DNA from: Arthrobacter sp. B3I9
Lineage (GTDB): Bacteria > Actinomycetota > Actinomycetes > Actinomycetales > Micrococcaceae
DNA: 64,000 nucleotides
Direction: 5' to 3'
NCBI RefSeq assembly: GCF_030816935.1
Contig: NZ_JAUSYO010000001.1
Span: forward strand, 3,596,001 to 3,660,000
Shown here: in pieces, positions 9,293 to 18,085 of the stretch
Layout: every line of letters begins with the position of its first letter
How positions within the stretch are numbered: the stretch's first letter is position 1
Translations under genes and position numbers: made by a program
Notes under the pieces: model-generated
What the model saw: the letters and a program-made list of their open reading frames with translations, nothing else
Databases searched by the model: none
Told to the model about the DNA's origin: nothing

Positions 9293-10034
9293 TCATCTTC
9301 CGGATGTCCTGGTACTCGGGCGTCGACGCGTAAAGCCTCGCCTTCTCCAGGTACGGCAGGGACGGGTCGCCCGGCGTCGCATTGTTGTCCGGGTTGTACG
9401 CCGCCCCAAACAAGGCACCGCTCGGTGGCCATAGGAACAGGTGGAACATCGGGCATGCCGTACTTCCGGCCTCCTCCGGAACCATGGTGATCCCGTAGCC
9501 GGCGATAGTAGGCGGCGCCGCCACCGGAGCCGTGCCGCTTCCGCGGGCCTCGAACACGAAGCGGGGAACCGGGGCATCGGCCCCGCCGCCCTCAGCCAGC
9601 GCCTGCAGCGGCACCGTGTCGAACACTTCGGCCGGGTACCTCTCCGTGCAGTCAGCCCCCGTCACCACGTTGGTCCGCAGGCTCGCCATCGGCTTGCCGG
9701 CCTCATTGACCACATCGACGAACTCCCCCTCGAGAGGCATCTCCCCCGCGGGGTCCCTGACGGTCCAGCGGGAGGGATAGTCGAACGACAGCCCGCCGTC
9801 CGACGTCGTGAAGGTCTTCCAGCCCGACGACGGCGTCGTCGCCGTTGCGCCGCTGGTTCCCGACGACGAAGCGGACGGCCCCGCGGTGCCGGCTGCCGCT
9901 GACGACGCCGGTGGCGACGATGCGGGTGGTGTCGATGCCGGCGGTGCCGGCTCCGCCGTCGAACTGCAGGACGCCAACATCAAGACGATGCACAGGCCCG
10001 CGCCAGCAGTGGTGGCTGGTCTCCTCCGCCCCAT
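9264..10034 (-). CDS. secreted lipoprotein of unknown function (paralogue A)
   Basis: About 256 aa from the ATG at 10034, which has GGAGCAAGG in front. The lipobox LASC follows a short hydrophobic signal (CIVLMLASC), so the protein is a membrane-anchored lipoprotein. A Ser/Pro/Ala-rich linker of ~45 residues leads to a globular domain with SFDYPSRWTVRD, NVVTGADCTERYP and CPMFHLFLWPPSGALFG. The same blocks and the same C-terminal MITSLRPAGK occur in the next gene upstream, so the two are tandem duplicates. The domain resembles proteins annotated only as hypothetical in Arthrobacter. Confidence 0.8.
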   Translation of the reverse strand: MGRRRPATTAGAGLCIVLMLASCSSTAEPAPPASTPPASSPPASSAAAGTAGPSASSSGTSGATATTPSSGWKTFTTSDGGLSFDYPSRWTVRDPAGEMPLEGEFVDVVNEAGKPMASLRTNVVTGADCTERYPAEVFDTVPLQALAEGGGADAPVPRFVFEARGSGTAPVAAPPTIAGYGITMVPEEAGSTACPMFHLFLWPPSGALFGAAYNPDNNATPGDPSLPYLEKARLYASTPEYQDIRKMITSLRPAGK

Positions 10035-10070
10035 CCTTGCTCCGCGCACGCCCACCATTCGGCCCAACGG

Positions 10071-10802
10071 CTACTTCCCCGCCGGGCGGAGCGAGGTAAT
10101 CATCTTCCGGAGGTCTTTGTACTCAGCGGTCTCGGTGTAGGCCTGCGGAGTATCCACGTTGGGCGGGTTTCCGGGCGTCGTGTCGAAGGGATTGTAGGCG
10201 CCGCCGAACATCGCGCCGCTGGGCGGCCAGGTGAAGAAGTGGAAGATGGGGCAGGCCGTCGATCCCGAGGGTTCCGGGGCCGAGGTGATCCCGTAAGCCA
10301 GCGGGTTCGACTGAGCCGGGTCCGATGCGGAGGCAATGGTCCGGCCCTCAAAAACGAAGCGTGGCGTCTGACCCGCCTGTTCCAGTGCGGGCAGGTCCTC
10401 GGAGTCGATGCGGGAATACGGATACTTTTCGGTGCATTCAGCCCCGGTCACCATGTTGGTCCGCAGGGTAGCGATCGACTTCCCCGTGTCCGCGAGGACC
10501 TCCACAAAGACACCGCCCGGGGCGGCTTCTGCTGCCCGGTCCCTGACGGTCCACTCGGCCGGGTAGTTGAACGCCAGCTGGCCGTCCGTCGTCGTGTAGT
10601 TCTTCCAGTCCCCCGATGCCGGTTCCGAGGGGGATGCCGGCGTCGCTGTTCCGGATGTGCCTTGCGTGGCGGAAGCTGAACTGGCTGTGGCCGGCGGCGC
10701 GGTGGCTTCCGGCGCGGTTTGTTGAGGGGCGCAGGCCACCAGCAAAGCAGCTGCGCAGACCGAGGCAGACAAAGCCCTGCAGAATGATCCAATGCGGCGC
10801 AT
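10071..10802 (-). CDS. secreted lipoprotein of unknown function (paralogue B)
   Basis: About 243 aa. The ATG at 10802 follows a GGGGGGAGGGG ribosome-binding tract; the upstream open frame is not family-like. The signal and lipobox are AAALLVACAP. The globular part shares with paralogue A the blocks FNYPAEWTVRD, NMVTGAECTEKYP, CPIFHFFTWPPSGAMFGGAYNP and the ending DLRKMITSLRPAGK. The four conserved Cys and aromatic positions suggest a folded extracellular domain. The two genes are 36 bases apart on one strand and are probably co-transcribed. Confidence 0.82.
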   Translation of the reverse strand: MRRIGSFCRALSASVCAAALLVACAPQQTAPEATAPPATASSASATQGTSGTATPASPSEPASGDWKNYTTTDGQLAFNYPAEWTVRDRAAEAAPGGVFVEVLADTGKSIATLRTNMVTGAECTEKYPYSRIDSEDLPALEQAGQTPRFVFEGRTIASASDPAQSNPLAYGITSAPEPSGSTACPIFHFFTWPPSGAMFGGAYNPFDTTPGNPPNVDTPQAYTETAEYKDLRKMITSLRPAGK

Positions 10803-10993
10803 GTGCCCCTCCCCCCGGGATACAAGTTGTTCGACAATTCTCGTTTCCCCGGGGCCGAAAAACAGGGTCTTCAGGCCCCTTGCAGGATGCGGCGTCGGCA
10901 AGCTCGCTACGCAGGACGGCCATGGGGTGATGCTTCCCACATTGTCCACGCACCGATTTCAGTTGCCCGCGGAAGCTTGCTAGAGCTTAAGTC

Positions 10994-12247
10994 ATGCAAG
11001 AGTTTTTGACCCCCGCAATCCCGTTCCTGGCGATGGCCCTCGCCGTGGTCGCCGGACTTGTCCTGTCTTGGCTGGTGCGCCGCGTGGTGCTGCAGCTCAA
11101 CCGCTCGAAGCCGGAGCTGCGGGAGACCTCCCGCGTTGCCCGGTTGCCCTTGCGCCTGGTGCTGTGCCTGATCGGCGTCCGGATCGCCCTGGCGGTGACC
11201 ACCGAGGACGTGCCTTGGCGCCGGAATGTGGACCATTTGCTCGTCATCGCCCTGATCGCCTCGGTGGCGTGGCTGGCGATCGCATTGCTGCTCATCATCG
11301 AGTTGATGGTGCTGACGCGCTACCGGGTGGATGTAGCGGACAACCGCCGCGCGCGGCGGCTCCGCACGCAGGTCATCCTGGCGCGCCGCATCGGCGTGGC
11401 GTTGATTGCTGTGGTGGCGCTGGGCAGCATGATGCTGACGTTCCCGGCCATCCAGGCCCTAGGCGCCGGCCTGCTGGCCTCCGCCGGTGTCATCTCGATC
11501 GTGGCCGGCCTCGCCGCGCAGACGTCCCTGGTCAACGTGTTTGCCGGCATCCAGCTCGCCTTCACGGACGCCATCCGGGTAGACGACGTCGTGGTGGTGC
11601 AGAAGGAATGGGGCCGGATCGAAGAGATCACCCTGACCTACGTGGTGGTGCATATCTGGGACGACCGCCGCCTGATCCTCCCCTCGACCTACTTCACCAC
11701 CACGCCGTTCGAGAACTGGACCCGCCGGCAGTCCGAGGTGATGGGCACCGTGGAGTTCGACCTCGACTGGCGCGCCCCCGTCGAGGCCATGCGCACCGAG
11801 CTGAAGAGGGTTCTGGCCGGCACCGAGCTGTGGGACGAACGGGTGGGCATCCTGCAAATTACCGACGCGACGTCCGGATATGTCCGCGTCCGTGTCCTGG
11901 TCAGTGCCGCGGACAGCGCCTCGCTCTTTGACCTGCGCTGCCTCATCCGGGAAGAACTCGTGCTGTTCCTGCAGCAGGACCACCCCACCGCGCTCCCGCA
12001 CGTACGCCTCGAATCTCTGCCCTCCGCCGCGGCGGCCGGCACCCCGGGCACGTCCCCAACTGGTGCCGGGGCTCGGCGTCCGGGCAAGCTGTCCGCCGCC
12101 GATGTACCCTCCCGGCACCCGGCCGACCCGCAGGATTCGCAGCTGTTCACCGGATCCATCGAGGCAATCCAGCGTTCCCGCGCCTTCTCGGGTCCGGGCG
12201 AGGACGTCTTTGAGGACCGGGACAAGACCATCGCCAGCAAGAACTAG
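10994..12247 (+). CDS. mechanosensitive ion channel of the MscS family
   Basis: A 417-aa protein with four to five N-terminal membrane helices (about 8-30, 55-75, 80-105, 130-155, 158-180). The Ala/Gly-rich pore helix is GLLASAGVISIVAGLAAQTS, followed by the beta domain of MscS (VDDVVVVQKEWGRIEEITL, then LILPSTYFTTTPFENWTR). The C-terminal 90 residues are a low-complexity cytoplasmic tail. Function by family: tension-gated solute release on osmotic downshift. Confidence 0.9.
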   Translation: MQEFLTPAIPFLAMALAVVAGLVLSWLVRRVVLQLNRSKPELRETSRVARLPLRLVLCLIGVRIALAVTTEDVPWRRNVDHLLVIALIASVAWLAIALLLIIELMVLTRYRVDVADNRRARRLRTQVILARRIGVALIAVVALGSMMLTFPAIQALGAGLLASAGVISIVAGLAAQTSLVNVFAGIQLAFTDAIRVDDVVVVQKEWGRIEEITLTYVVVHIWDDRRLILPSTYFTTTPFENWTRRQSEVMGTVEFDLDWRAPVEAMRTELKRVLAGTELWDERVGILQITDATSGYVRVRVLVSAADSASLFDLRCLIREELVLFLQQDHPTALPHVRLESLPSAAAAGTPGTSPTGAGARRPGKLSAADVPSRHPADPQDSQLFTGSIEAIQRSRAFSGPGEDVFEDRDKTIASKN

Positions 12248-12342
12248 GAGGGGTCTTCCCCAGCTCCGGCCAACTGTTCGATAATCAGACGTTGGGCGTG
12301 GCCTCCGCGGGTACTGCGCCGGCACCTAGGAGGGAGCTGCAG

Positions 12343-12579
12343 ATGACTATTCCACCGCCGCACGAACCGGACCCGTTCCCGCCGGATCCCGGACCCACGA
12401 CGCCGCCGCACCCCGGCCCCGGGGACCCGTTTCCCCCTGAGCCCGGACCGGTCACGCCCCCGCCGCCGATCCCGGAGCCCGGTCCGTCCCCGGCTCCCGG
12501 GCCTTTCCCGGCGCCGGGGCCGCTTCCGATTCCTGATCCCGGACCTGTGCCGCCAAGCCCTGATCCGACCCGGATCTGA
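12343..12579 (+). CDS. 78-aa proline-rich repeat peptide
   Basis: The ATG at 12343 is preceded by a strong AGGAGGG site 6 bases away, which supports real translation. The product is almost only Pro, Gly, Asp, Glu and Phe, in repeats such as DPFPPDPGP, DPFPPEPGPVTPPPP and PAPGPFPAPGPLPIPDPGP. No signal peptide or membrane helix is present. Similar short acidic Pro-Gly peptides occur in actinobacteria without assigned function. Caution: GC-rich repeats can give chance open frames, but here the ribosome site argues for a gene. Confidence 0.5.
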   Translation: MTIPPPHEPDPFPPDPGPTTPPHPGPGDPFPPEPGPVTPPPPIPEPGPSPAPGPFPAPGPLPIPDPGPVPPSPDPTRI

Positions 12580-12630
12580 AGAGCTTCGGCCCCTTCTGCC
12601 GGTCCATGCCGGTCAGTCGGCCGCCGCGGT

Positions 12631-12725
12631 CCAAGCTTCGCCGCGCTAGCCACGCGCCTGCGGCCCCAAGCTTCGCCGCGCTAGCCACGCGCCTGCGGCC
12701 CCAAGCTTCGCCGCGCTAGCCGCGC
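12631..12725. repeat. 35-bp tandem repeat, about 2.6 copies
   Basis: Two exact units at 12631-12665 and 12666-12700 and a partial third from 12701. The unit begins CCAAGCTTCGCCGCGCTAGC. It lies between the convergent Pro-rich gene and hydrolase gene, outside any coding frame I trust. Confidence 0.85.
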
Positions 12726-12753
12726 CATGCCGGCCACCCCTGCGCCCTGCCCG

Positions 12754-13551
12754 TCACCCGGCGGCGACACCGCGCAGGAACCGCCGCACCTCGGTGTTGA
12801 ACGCCTCCGGCGCTTCAACGAAAACCTGGTGGCCGACGTCGGGAATTATCACCAGCGTTGAGCCCGGAATCTGCCGGTGCATCTCCAGGGCCACGCTCTG
12901 CGGCGCCCTGACATCTTCCGCGCCGTAGAGCACGAGCGAGGGCACCTTGATGGTTCGCAGAACGTCGCGGTAATCGGCGTGGCCGTTGGCGCCCAACAGG
13001 GCGCGCATGCCGATAGGCCGCGAGCCGGCCATGATCCCGCTTTTTTCTTGCACCGCGGCCGGGTCGGCTCGGTGCGTGAACAGGGTGGGCAGCCAGACCG
13101 GAATGAATTGCTCCGGGGGCTGCTCGAGCTCGGCCAGAACCTGGGCGTAGCGCCGCTCGACTTCTTCCGGAGGCAGCGACCCGGCCCATCCGGCGTAGGC
13201 CGAGACCAGCAGCAGGGACGAAGGGATGTCCGGGTGCGCCCGGTACAACTCCAAGGCGATCCCCGACCCCATGGAAAACCCCAGGAGGTGGGGCCGGTCC
13301 GGCACAGCGAGCCGCAGGAATCCGGCCAGCGCCTCCGCCAGATCCACACCGGAAAAATCCGGCGGAGGATCGGCCGAAGCGCCGCATCCGGGCGCGTCCC
13401 AGGCCACCACGGTGAACTCGTCCGACAACGCCTCCAACTGGCGGCGCCAGACGCGGCTGTCCTCGTAGGCGCCGTGCAGCAGGACCAGCGGCTGGCCGGT
13501 GCCCGCTCGCTGGTACCCGATGCGCAGACCCGCAACCTCGACGGTGTCCAT
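12754..13551 (-). CDS. alpha/beta hydrolase
   Basis: A 265-aa soluble hydrolase. The oxyanion motif is LLHGAYEDS near residue 26, the nucleophile elbow is GFSMGSG (Ser about 96), the acid is in YGAEDVRAP near 215, and the His is in PDVGHQVF near 243. The ATG at 13551 gives the normal family N-terminus (MDTVEVAGLRIGYQRAGTG). It belongs to the broad haloalkane dehalogenase/peroxidase-like branch; the substrate cannot be assigned. It stands alone. Confidence 0.87.
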   Translation of the reverse strand: MDTVEVAGLRIGYQRAGTGQPLVLLHGAYEDSRVWRRQLEALSDEFTVVAWDAPGCGASADPPPDFSGVDLAEALAGFLRLAVPDRPHLLGFSMGSGIALELYRAHPDIPSSLLLVSAYAGWAGSLPPEEVERRYAQVLAELEQPPEQFIPVWLPTLFTHRADPAAVQEKSGIMAGSRPIGMRALLGANGHADYRDVLRTIKVPSLVLYGAEDVRAPQSVALEMHRQIPGSTLVIIPDVGHQVFVEAPEAFNTEVRRFLRGVAAG

Positions 13552-13646
13552 GGGCCCAGTTTAGGAGGATTGGCTACGGCCGGGTGGCTGGGTAACCAGG
13601 TGGCCGGGCGCCGGGTGGCCAGCCGCGAGCTGGGCCCGCTCCCGCC

Positions 13647-14543
13647 TTACGGGTAGACGATGTCGTGCGTCCGGTGGTCGTAGTGGATGACGAGGACGCC
13701 GCCGCCGTGGTGCACCTCATGGTTAGGCCCGTCGAATTCCCCGTAGGCGCCGTAGTTCTCATCCCAGGAGCGGTTCAGGGCGATCTTGAAGCTGTAGAAA
13801 CCGGCCGGAATATCCGCCGCGATCTTCCACAGCTGGTCCACCAGATCCAGTTCCATCTGCGCTTCGTCGTACTGAGGGGCCCAGTTGGCGGGGGCACCCA
13901 GCAGGATGTTGAAGTCACCGGCAACCGCAACGGCGTCCGGCTGGTTGATGGTTTCCGTGCTGACGGCGGGAGTCTCCACCGCGGCGGCCGGCGCTTCGGC
14001 CGGAGCCGGAGCTTCGGCGGCGGCCGCCGTCTTTTCCGTTTCCGTCCGCTTCTGCACGGCCTTGGCGACCGGGGCGACAGCGCCCTCGATGAGCTTGGCG
14101 GCCTTGCCGGCCACCTTGGCAGCCTTCGACGTCGGTTCCTCAGCGGGAGCGGCCTTAACCGCAGGCTTACCCTCCGGAGCAGCCGGCAGGGGCGTGTCGG
14201 CCGGAACCGGAGTTCCGGACTCGAGCGCCGCGGCGAACTTAGCCGGTTCGGCGAACGCGACGGTGGCCCGCTGGCCGTCCTCGGTGATCGACCAGCCAGA
14301 GCGGCCCTTGACGAGCCAGCCGGCCTTGACCAGCTTCGCGGTGGCGGTGGTCAGCGTCTTGTGTCCGCGGGGAATGCCACCGCTCAGGAGCTCACGCTCA
14401 TGGTCGTTGAGCGGCACCTGCTCGATCGCTTCGCCCAATACGGCTCCGGCGTTGAGTTTTTCGCCCGTCCACACCCCCTCTGCCAGGACATCCAGCACAG
14501 CCTTAAGCCGAAGGTTGGTGTTTTCCGCGGTGTTCGCGCCCAT
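13647..14543 (-). CDS. winged-helix (Mrr-N-like) protein fused to a pullulanase X25-type domain
   Basis: 298 aa from the ATG at 14543, which has AAGGAGACCC in front. Residues ~8-95 look like the Mrr N-terminal winged helix (LKAVLDVLAEGVWTGEKLNA, then LVKAGWLVKGRSGWSITEDG). Residues ~100-200 are an Ala/Pro/Lys/Glu linker. Residues ~205-298 match the X25 domain of pullulanases: DFNILLGAPANWAPQYDEAQ, DIPAGFYSFKIALNRSWDEN, then YDHRTHDIVYP. There is no signal peptide, so the carbohydrate-type domain would be cytoplasmic, perhaps sensing or binding glycogen. Function unknown; the domain calls are by eye. Confidence 0.72.
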   Translation of the reverse strand: MGANTAENTNLRLKAVLDVLAEGVWTGEKLNAGAVLGEAIEQVPLNDHERELLSGGIPRGHKTLTTATAKLVKAGWLVKGRSGWSITEDGQRATVAFAEPAKFAAALESGTPVPADTPLPAAPEGKPAVKAAPAEEPTSKAAKVAGKAAKLIEGAVAPVAKAVQKRTETEKTAAAAEAPAPAEAPAAAVETPAVSTETINQPDAVAVAGDFNILLGAPANWAPQYDEAQMELDLVDQLWKIAADIPAGFYSFKIALNRSWDENYGAYGEFDGPNHEVHHGGGVLVIHYDHRTHDIVYP

Positions 14544-14805
14544 GGGTCTCCTTAGAAGCAATTGATCCACCTGCATTTTGCCAAGGAATGGTGTCTTTTC
14601 GCGAGTGGAAACGGTTAACTCAGTGTGTCGTGACCCACTATGACAGTTCAAAGGGGTGTTCTTGCGCAATTAGCGCCGCTGTACTCGCCAGTAGCTTTCC
14701 CGCCGCGGCGGGATTCCCGCCGTCGGTCACTACCCGGATCACTGGATTCGGTGCACCGGCGAGCGCAAAATGATCACTACACGTCCTGTTGCTCGGGAGG
14801 CCGGC

Positions 14806-15632
14806 ATGCCTCGATTCAAGGTCTGGCTGCAGCGACACCGCCTTCCGGCGTTCTTTGTCCTGGCGCTCGCCATTTCCTGGTCGTCCTGGCCCGTCCATAC
14901 CGCCGGCCTCCTGCCGCGCTTCGAATTCCTGCCCATTGGCCCACTCGCGGCGGCCCTGATTATTGTCGGGCTCGCCGAAGGCAGGGCCGGGTACCGTGCA
15001 TGGGGACGGAGGCTGATCCGCTGGCGTGTCGGCTGGGCCTGGTACGCCGTGGCCCTGCTGCTCCCAGCACTGCTGGTGCTGCTCACGGGCTTCGCGAACA
15101 TGGCCCTCGGCGCGGGGGCACCGGGGCTGGCGGACATCACGTGGTCCGGGCTGCTCACGGTGTTCGCCATTCGGCTGGTGAATCCATGGACGGCCCGCTG
15201 GGCGAGGAACCCGGCTTCCGCGGCTACGCCGTACCCCTGCTCCTGGCCCGGTGGTCGCCGCTGCAGTCCGCGGCGGTTCTTGGCGCGCTGGTGTCCCTGT
15301 GGCACCTCCCGCTGGTCCTCTTCGGTCAGCTCAGCCTGATCGGGATTCCCACCACGTTTGCCATCACGTTCCTCTACGTGTGGGTGTTCAACCGCACCGG
15401 GGGCAGCGTGCTGCTGGCACTGCTGTTCCACAACAGCCAGGGCACGTTCACCGTGGGTTCCTACGGATTCTCCGGCGTCGATGCCGGCCGCGCGGAGTTG
15501 CTCTACTTCGGGTTTGTTGTTCTTGCCGTGCTGGCCACCGTGCTCGTGGACCGGGACGGCTGGCGTTCCGCGTTAGCCTCCGCCGTCGACGCCGCCGAAC
15601 TGCCTTCCGAATCGAACCGGCTCCACCGCTAA
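14806..15632 (+). pseudogene. CPBP family intramembrane metalloprotease, one frameshift
   Basis: The ATG at 14806 has CGGGAGG 5 bases upstream. The frame reads seven-helix-type membrane sequence up to TVFAIRLVNP. At about 15180-15185 one base appears missing, and the next frame continues with MDGPLGEEPGFRGYAVPLLL. That holds the EExxxR active-site motif, followed by SLWHLPLVLFG (His) and ALLFHNSQGTF (second His motif). The joined product would be ~275 aa, normal for CPBP/Abi proteases, which act on membrane substrates and in bacteriocin immunity. It is either a sequencing error or a fresh pseudogene. Confidence 0.8.
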
Positions 15633-15873
15633 GGAGGAAGCCCTTACCTATCGGACTGATGCTCGCGCTGGTGGATCAGCCGCAGCGCCCGCACGCCTGC
15701 AGTGCAACAACGAGGCACGCACTCTGAGTTGTAGCGCTCCTCGCGCCGTAGCCCTCCGCCGTTGTGCGCCCGAAGCGATGGGATTACAGTAGCGGTCTGC
15801 CCGACGTCGACCCTTCCGGCTCCGCGCCCATCTGCGGGTGCTGGGACCCGCCGCTCTTCTTGAGGAGATCCCC

Positions 15874-16848
<975 letters not shown>

Positions 16849-16876
16849 AGCGTTCAGCCCCTAGCCCCGCCCTGCG

Positions 16877-16939
16877 CGTTGCCCTATCAGTCATGGTGCT
16901 TTTGCCCTCGTTTTAGCGACCAAAACTGATAGGGCAACG
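16877..16939. repeat. 15-bp perfect inverted repeat with 33-base loop
   Basis: The arms are CGTTGCCCTATCAGT at 16877-16891 and its exact complement at 16925-16939. The loop has further short complementary stretches. It sits between the convergent aldo/keto reductase and deaminase genes. No T-tract follows, so this is either an atypical bidirectional terminator or a small dispersed palindromic element. Confidence 0.7.
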
Positions 16940-16945
16940 GGGGGC

Positions 16946-18037
16946 TCAGTGCCCTGATTCCGCCAGCTCTGCCAGCAGCTCGGCCTTCCGTTCCTCGCTG
17001 GCGAACGAGGAACGGATCGAGTTGGCCGCAAGGCGCACGCAGTCGAACTCGGACAGGCCGATCACGGTTTTCAGCTTTGCGAAGTTCTCGTCCACGTACC
17101 CGCCGAAGTAGGCCGGATCGTCCGAGTTCACGCTCACGTTCAGCCCGGCCGCGAGCATCACCGGCAACGGATGGTCCGCGAGCGTGTCCACGGCCCGGAG
17201 CCGCACATTGGACAGCGGACACACAGTCAGCGGCGTGAGGTCGTTCACCAGCCGCTCCACCAGCTCGGGATCCTCCATGCACCGGATGCCGTGGTCGATC
17301 CGTTCCACCTCCAGAAGCACCAGCGCATCGATGATGTACGACGGCGGCCCCTCCTCGCCGGCGTGCGCGGTGCGCCGCAGCCCGGCTTCCTTGGCGCGGG
17401 CAAAAAGCCGCTCGAACTTTTCCGGCGGATTGCCCACCTCGGCCGAATCCAGTCCGATTCCCGCGATGGGGGCGTTCAGGGCGAGCAGCTGTTCCAGCAC
17501 GTCGAGGGCGGATTCCTCGGGCAGGTCGCGCAAAAACGCAGCAATGAGCAAGGTGGAGATGCCGAACTCTTCGAAGGAATTCTTTAGCACCGAGGCCACA
17601 CCGTTGACGCAGGTTTCTAGTGACACTCCGCGGGACAGGTGGGCCTGCGGGTCCATCATGATTTCGGCATGCCGTACCCCGGCGAGCGCCGCCCGGGCAA
17701 GGTACGCCCGGGTCATGTCGGCGAAGTCCTGCTCGGTCTGCAGCACCGCCATGTTGGCGTAATAGAGGTCCAGGAAGGACTGAAGGTCCGTGAAGTCATA
17801 CCGTGAGCGGAGCTCCTCCAGGTCCGCGTACGGCAGCTGGATTCCGTTGCGTTCCGCGAGGGCGAAGATCAGCTCCGGTTCCAGGGTTCCTTCGATGTGC
17901 AGGTGCAGTTCCGCCACCGGCAGCAAGGCATCAACGCCCTCGGGAAGCTCCTCCGGTTCCAGTGCCGTGGCGCTCGCCGGGCCGGTGTCTGCCGCATCAG
18001 TTCCCGTGGCTTCAGGGCCGCCGTCGTAAGTGTCCAT
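16946..18037 (-). CDS. adenosine/adenine deaminase family protein
   Basis: 363 aa from the ATG at 18037, chosen because upstream sequence is antisense to the UvrA-like gene. It is a zinc TIM-barrel amidohydrolase: HxH in ELHLHIEGTLEPEL (about residue 45), His and Glu in RRTAHAGEEGP (about 230), His in VERIDHGIRC, and Asp-Asp in SVNSDDPAYFGGY (about 315). The AYFGGY extension after the Asp pair is characteristic of adenine deaminases (Aah1/PA0148 type), so hydrolysis of adenine to hypoxanthine is as likely as adenosine deamination. The ~30-residue acidic N-terminal tail is extra. Confidence 0.88.
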   Translation of the reverse strand: MDTYDGGPEATGTDAADTGPASATALEPEELPEGVDALLPVAELHLHIEGTLEPELIFALAERNGIQLPYADLEELRSRYDFTDLQSFLDLYYANMAVLQTEQDFADMTRAYLARAALAGVRHAEIMMDPQAHLSRGVSLETCVNGVASVLKNSFEEFGISTLLIAAFLRDLPEESALDVLEQLLALNAPIAGIGLDSAEVGNPPEKFERLFARAKEAGLRRTAHAGEEGPPSYIIDALVLLEVERIDHGIRCMEDPELVERLVNDLTPLTVCPLSNVRLRAVDTLADHPLPVMLAAGLNVSVNSDDPAYFGGYVDENFAKLKTVIGLSEFDCVRLAANSIRSSFASEERKAELLAELAESGH

Positions 18038-18085
18038 CCGGTAAGGATATGCCCGCCGCTGGAGTGCACCGCTAGAGTCGAACCA

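Noticed and set aside
12631..12725. CRISPR array
   Set aside because: Units are directly adjacent with no spacers and only about 2.6 copies.
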